DNA from: JBAROU01 sp049642385
Lineage (GTDB): Bacteria; Chloroflexota; Dehalococcoidia; DSTF01; RBG-16-68-14
NCBI GenBank assembly: GCA_049642385.1
Contig: JBAROU010000084.1
Span: 1 to 5,792 of the forward strand
Length of the DNA: 5,792 nucleotides
Reading direction: 5' to 3'
Positions 5,284 through 5,792 of this stretch are shown one piece after another; positions within the stretch are counted from its first letter, which is position 1, and every line of letters begins with the position of its first letter. The position numbers were made by a program, and so were the translations under genes. The notes under the pieces are model-generated. The model was not told the DNA's origin and ran no database searches. It saw only the letters and a list, made by a program, of their open reading frames with translations.

Positions 5284-5691
5284 ATGCCGGTCTACGAGTA
5301 CTACTGCGAGCACTGCGACGGCATCTTCGAGGAGCTGCGCCCCATGCGCGAGGCCGCGGACCCGGTGCCGTGTCCCGTCTGCGATCGGGATGGCCAGCGC
5401 ATCATGCCGACGAGCTTCAGCGCCTTCACCTTCCGCGACGGTTACCCACGCCGCATCCCCGACAAAGGGACGTACTGGCATCTGGGCCAGGAGGTGAAGT
5501 CACGCGTTAAAGGCCCCTTCCGCCCGTTCGAGCACCCGGAGATCAACAAACCGAAGCCAACGCCCCGCAAGTCGAAAGGCGACGCCCAAATCGAACGGGA
5601 GAAGGCGCATGAGCGCAACAAAGCGGTCAAGAAGATGCGCGACTCTCGCGTTGCTCCCACCCGCAACCGCATGCCTCGCAAGCTACGCTAA
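5284..5691 (+). CDS. FmdB-family zinc-ribbon protein with basic tail
   Basis: A 135-residue protein. The N-terminal 45 residues are a zinc ribbon of the FmdB type (CxxC_CxxC_SSSS): MPVYEYYCEHCDGIFEEL with Cys8 and Cys11, then Cys30 and Cys33 in VPCPVC. The family is named after a putative regulator of formamidase genes in a methylotroph, but most members, like this one, have no proven role. Residues 46-90 (FSAFTFRDGYPRRIPDKG and beyond) have no motif I know. Residues 90-135 are a long, strongly basic, Lys/Arg-rich and probably helical tail (for example KAHERNKAVKKM), which would suit binding to nucleic acid or the ribosome; that is inference. ATG 5284 has GAGGG (5271-5275) eight bases upstream and gives the canonical MPxYEY start. 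It begins 19 bases after recO and is probably the last gene of the operon. Confidence 0.88.
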   Translation: MPVYEYYCEHCDGIFEELRPMREAADPVPCPVCDRDGQRIMPTSFSAFTFRDGYPRRIPDKGTYWHLGQEVKSRVKGPFRPFEHPEINKPKPTPRKSKGDAQIEREKAHERNKAVKKMRDSRVAPTRNRMPRKLR

Positions 5692-5769
5692 GCACATTAT
5701 CGTCTGACTGGCGCGGTCGATCGGCCACAACGGAATCCTCCACAGCCGCCGAGATTAAGAGCGAGGGTA

Positions 5770-5784
5770 GATTCGGCGCGAATC
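5770..5784. repeat. Short perfect inverted repeat near the right edge
   Basis: GATTCG and CGAATC flank a three-base centre, GCG. The bases 5692-5792 otherwise hold no supported gene, RNA or clear terminator. The repeat could be a small hairpin or an operator for a gene beyond the edge; a CATACT sequence follows at 5786-5791. No T-run is visible before the window ends. Confidence 0.35.
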
Positions 5785-5792
5785 CCATACTT

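Noticed and set aside
5709..5727. Rho-independent terminator after the FmdB gene
   Set aside because: TGGC and GCCA can pair over an 11-base loop, but the stem is only four pairs and no T-run follows.
5692..5792. Leftward partial gene entering from the right edge
   Set aside because: Minus-strand frames are open for about 30 codons or more, but the products look random, and the longer one continues antisense into the FmdB gene.

Overview
The window is ordinary-looking bacterial chromosome with high GC content. It is built around a conserved DNA-metabolism cluster that reads left to right: a membrane GGDEF protein, ybeY, a short 37-codon ORF, dnaX, ybaB/ebfC, recR, recO and an FmdB-type zinc-ribbon gene. 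One gene truncated by the window edge points the other way at the extreme left. Strong third-position GC, GTG starts for dnaX and recR, the zinc-binding forms of DnaX, RecR and RecO, and the pairing of recO with an FmdB zinc ribbon would fit a deep-branching Gram-positive-like lineage such as Chloroflexota. That placement is an impression from protein style only and is not demonstrated here. There are no mobile elements, CRISPR arrays, tRNA or rRNA genes.

Layout. 1-123 (minus) is the N-terminal part of an unrecognised protein with a CPRC knuckle. Its promoter (-35 TTGACA, -10 TATCAT) lies in the divergent gap and argues for the inner of two possible starts. 252-1094 is a two-helix membrane protein with a degenerate GGDEF domain (GDDEF), a recognisable inhibitory-site motif and no other sensor domain. 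1130-1582 is YbeY, the endoribonuclease of rRNA maturation, starting without a visible Shine-Dalgarno sequence. Just after its stop lies a good sigma-70-like promoter (TTGAGA, 18 nt, TATACT). Its predicted transcription start falls almost on the ATG of a basic 37-residue ORF, whose stop is one base before the GTG of dnaX.

From dnaX (1739-3457) onward the genes are packed with gaps of 9 to 19 nt and form one likely operon: the clamp-loader tau subunit, the nucleoid protein YbaB/EbfC, and the recombination mediators RecR and RecO. It ends in a small basic zinc-ribbon protein (5284-5691). RecR and RecO act together to load RecA on SSB-coated gaps, so their adjacency is functional as well as positional. 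The last 101 bases contain no supported gene, only a short perfect inverted repeat.

The most interesting part is the dnaX leader: a promoter, an almost leaderless small ORF that ends in a cluster of CGA arginine codons, and a dnaX start that lacks its own good ribosome-binding site. I see no evidence of a wholly new system in this window.
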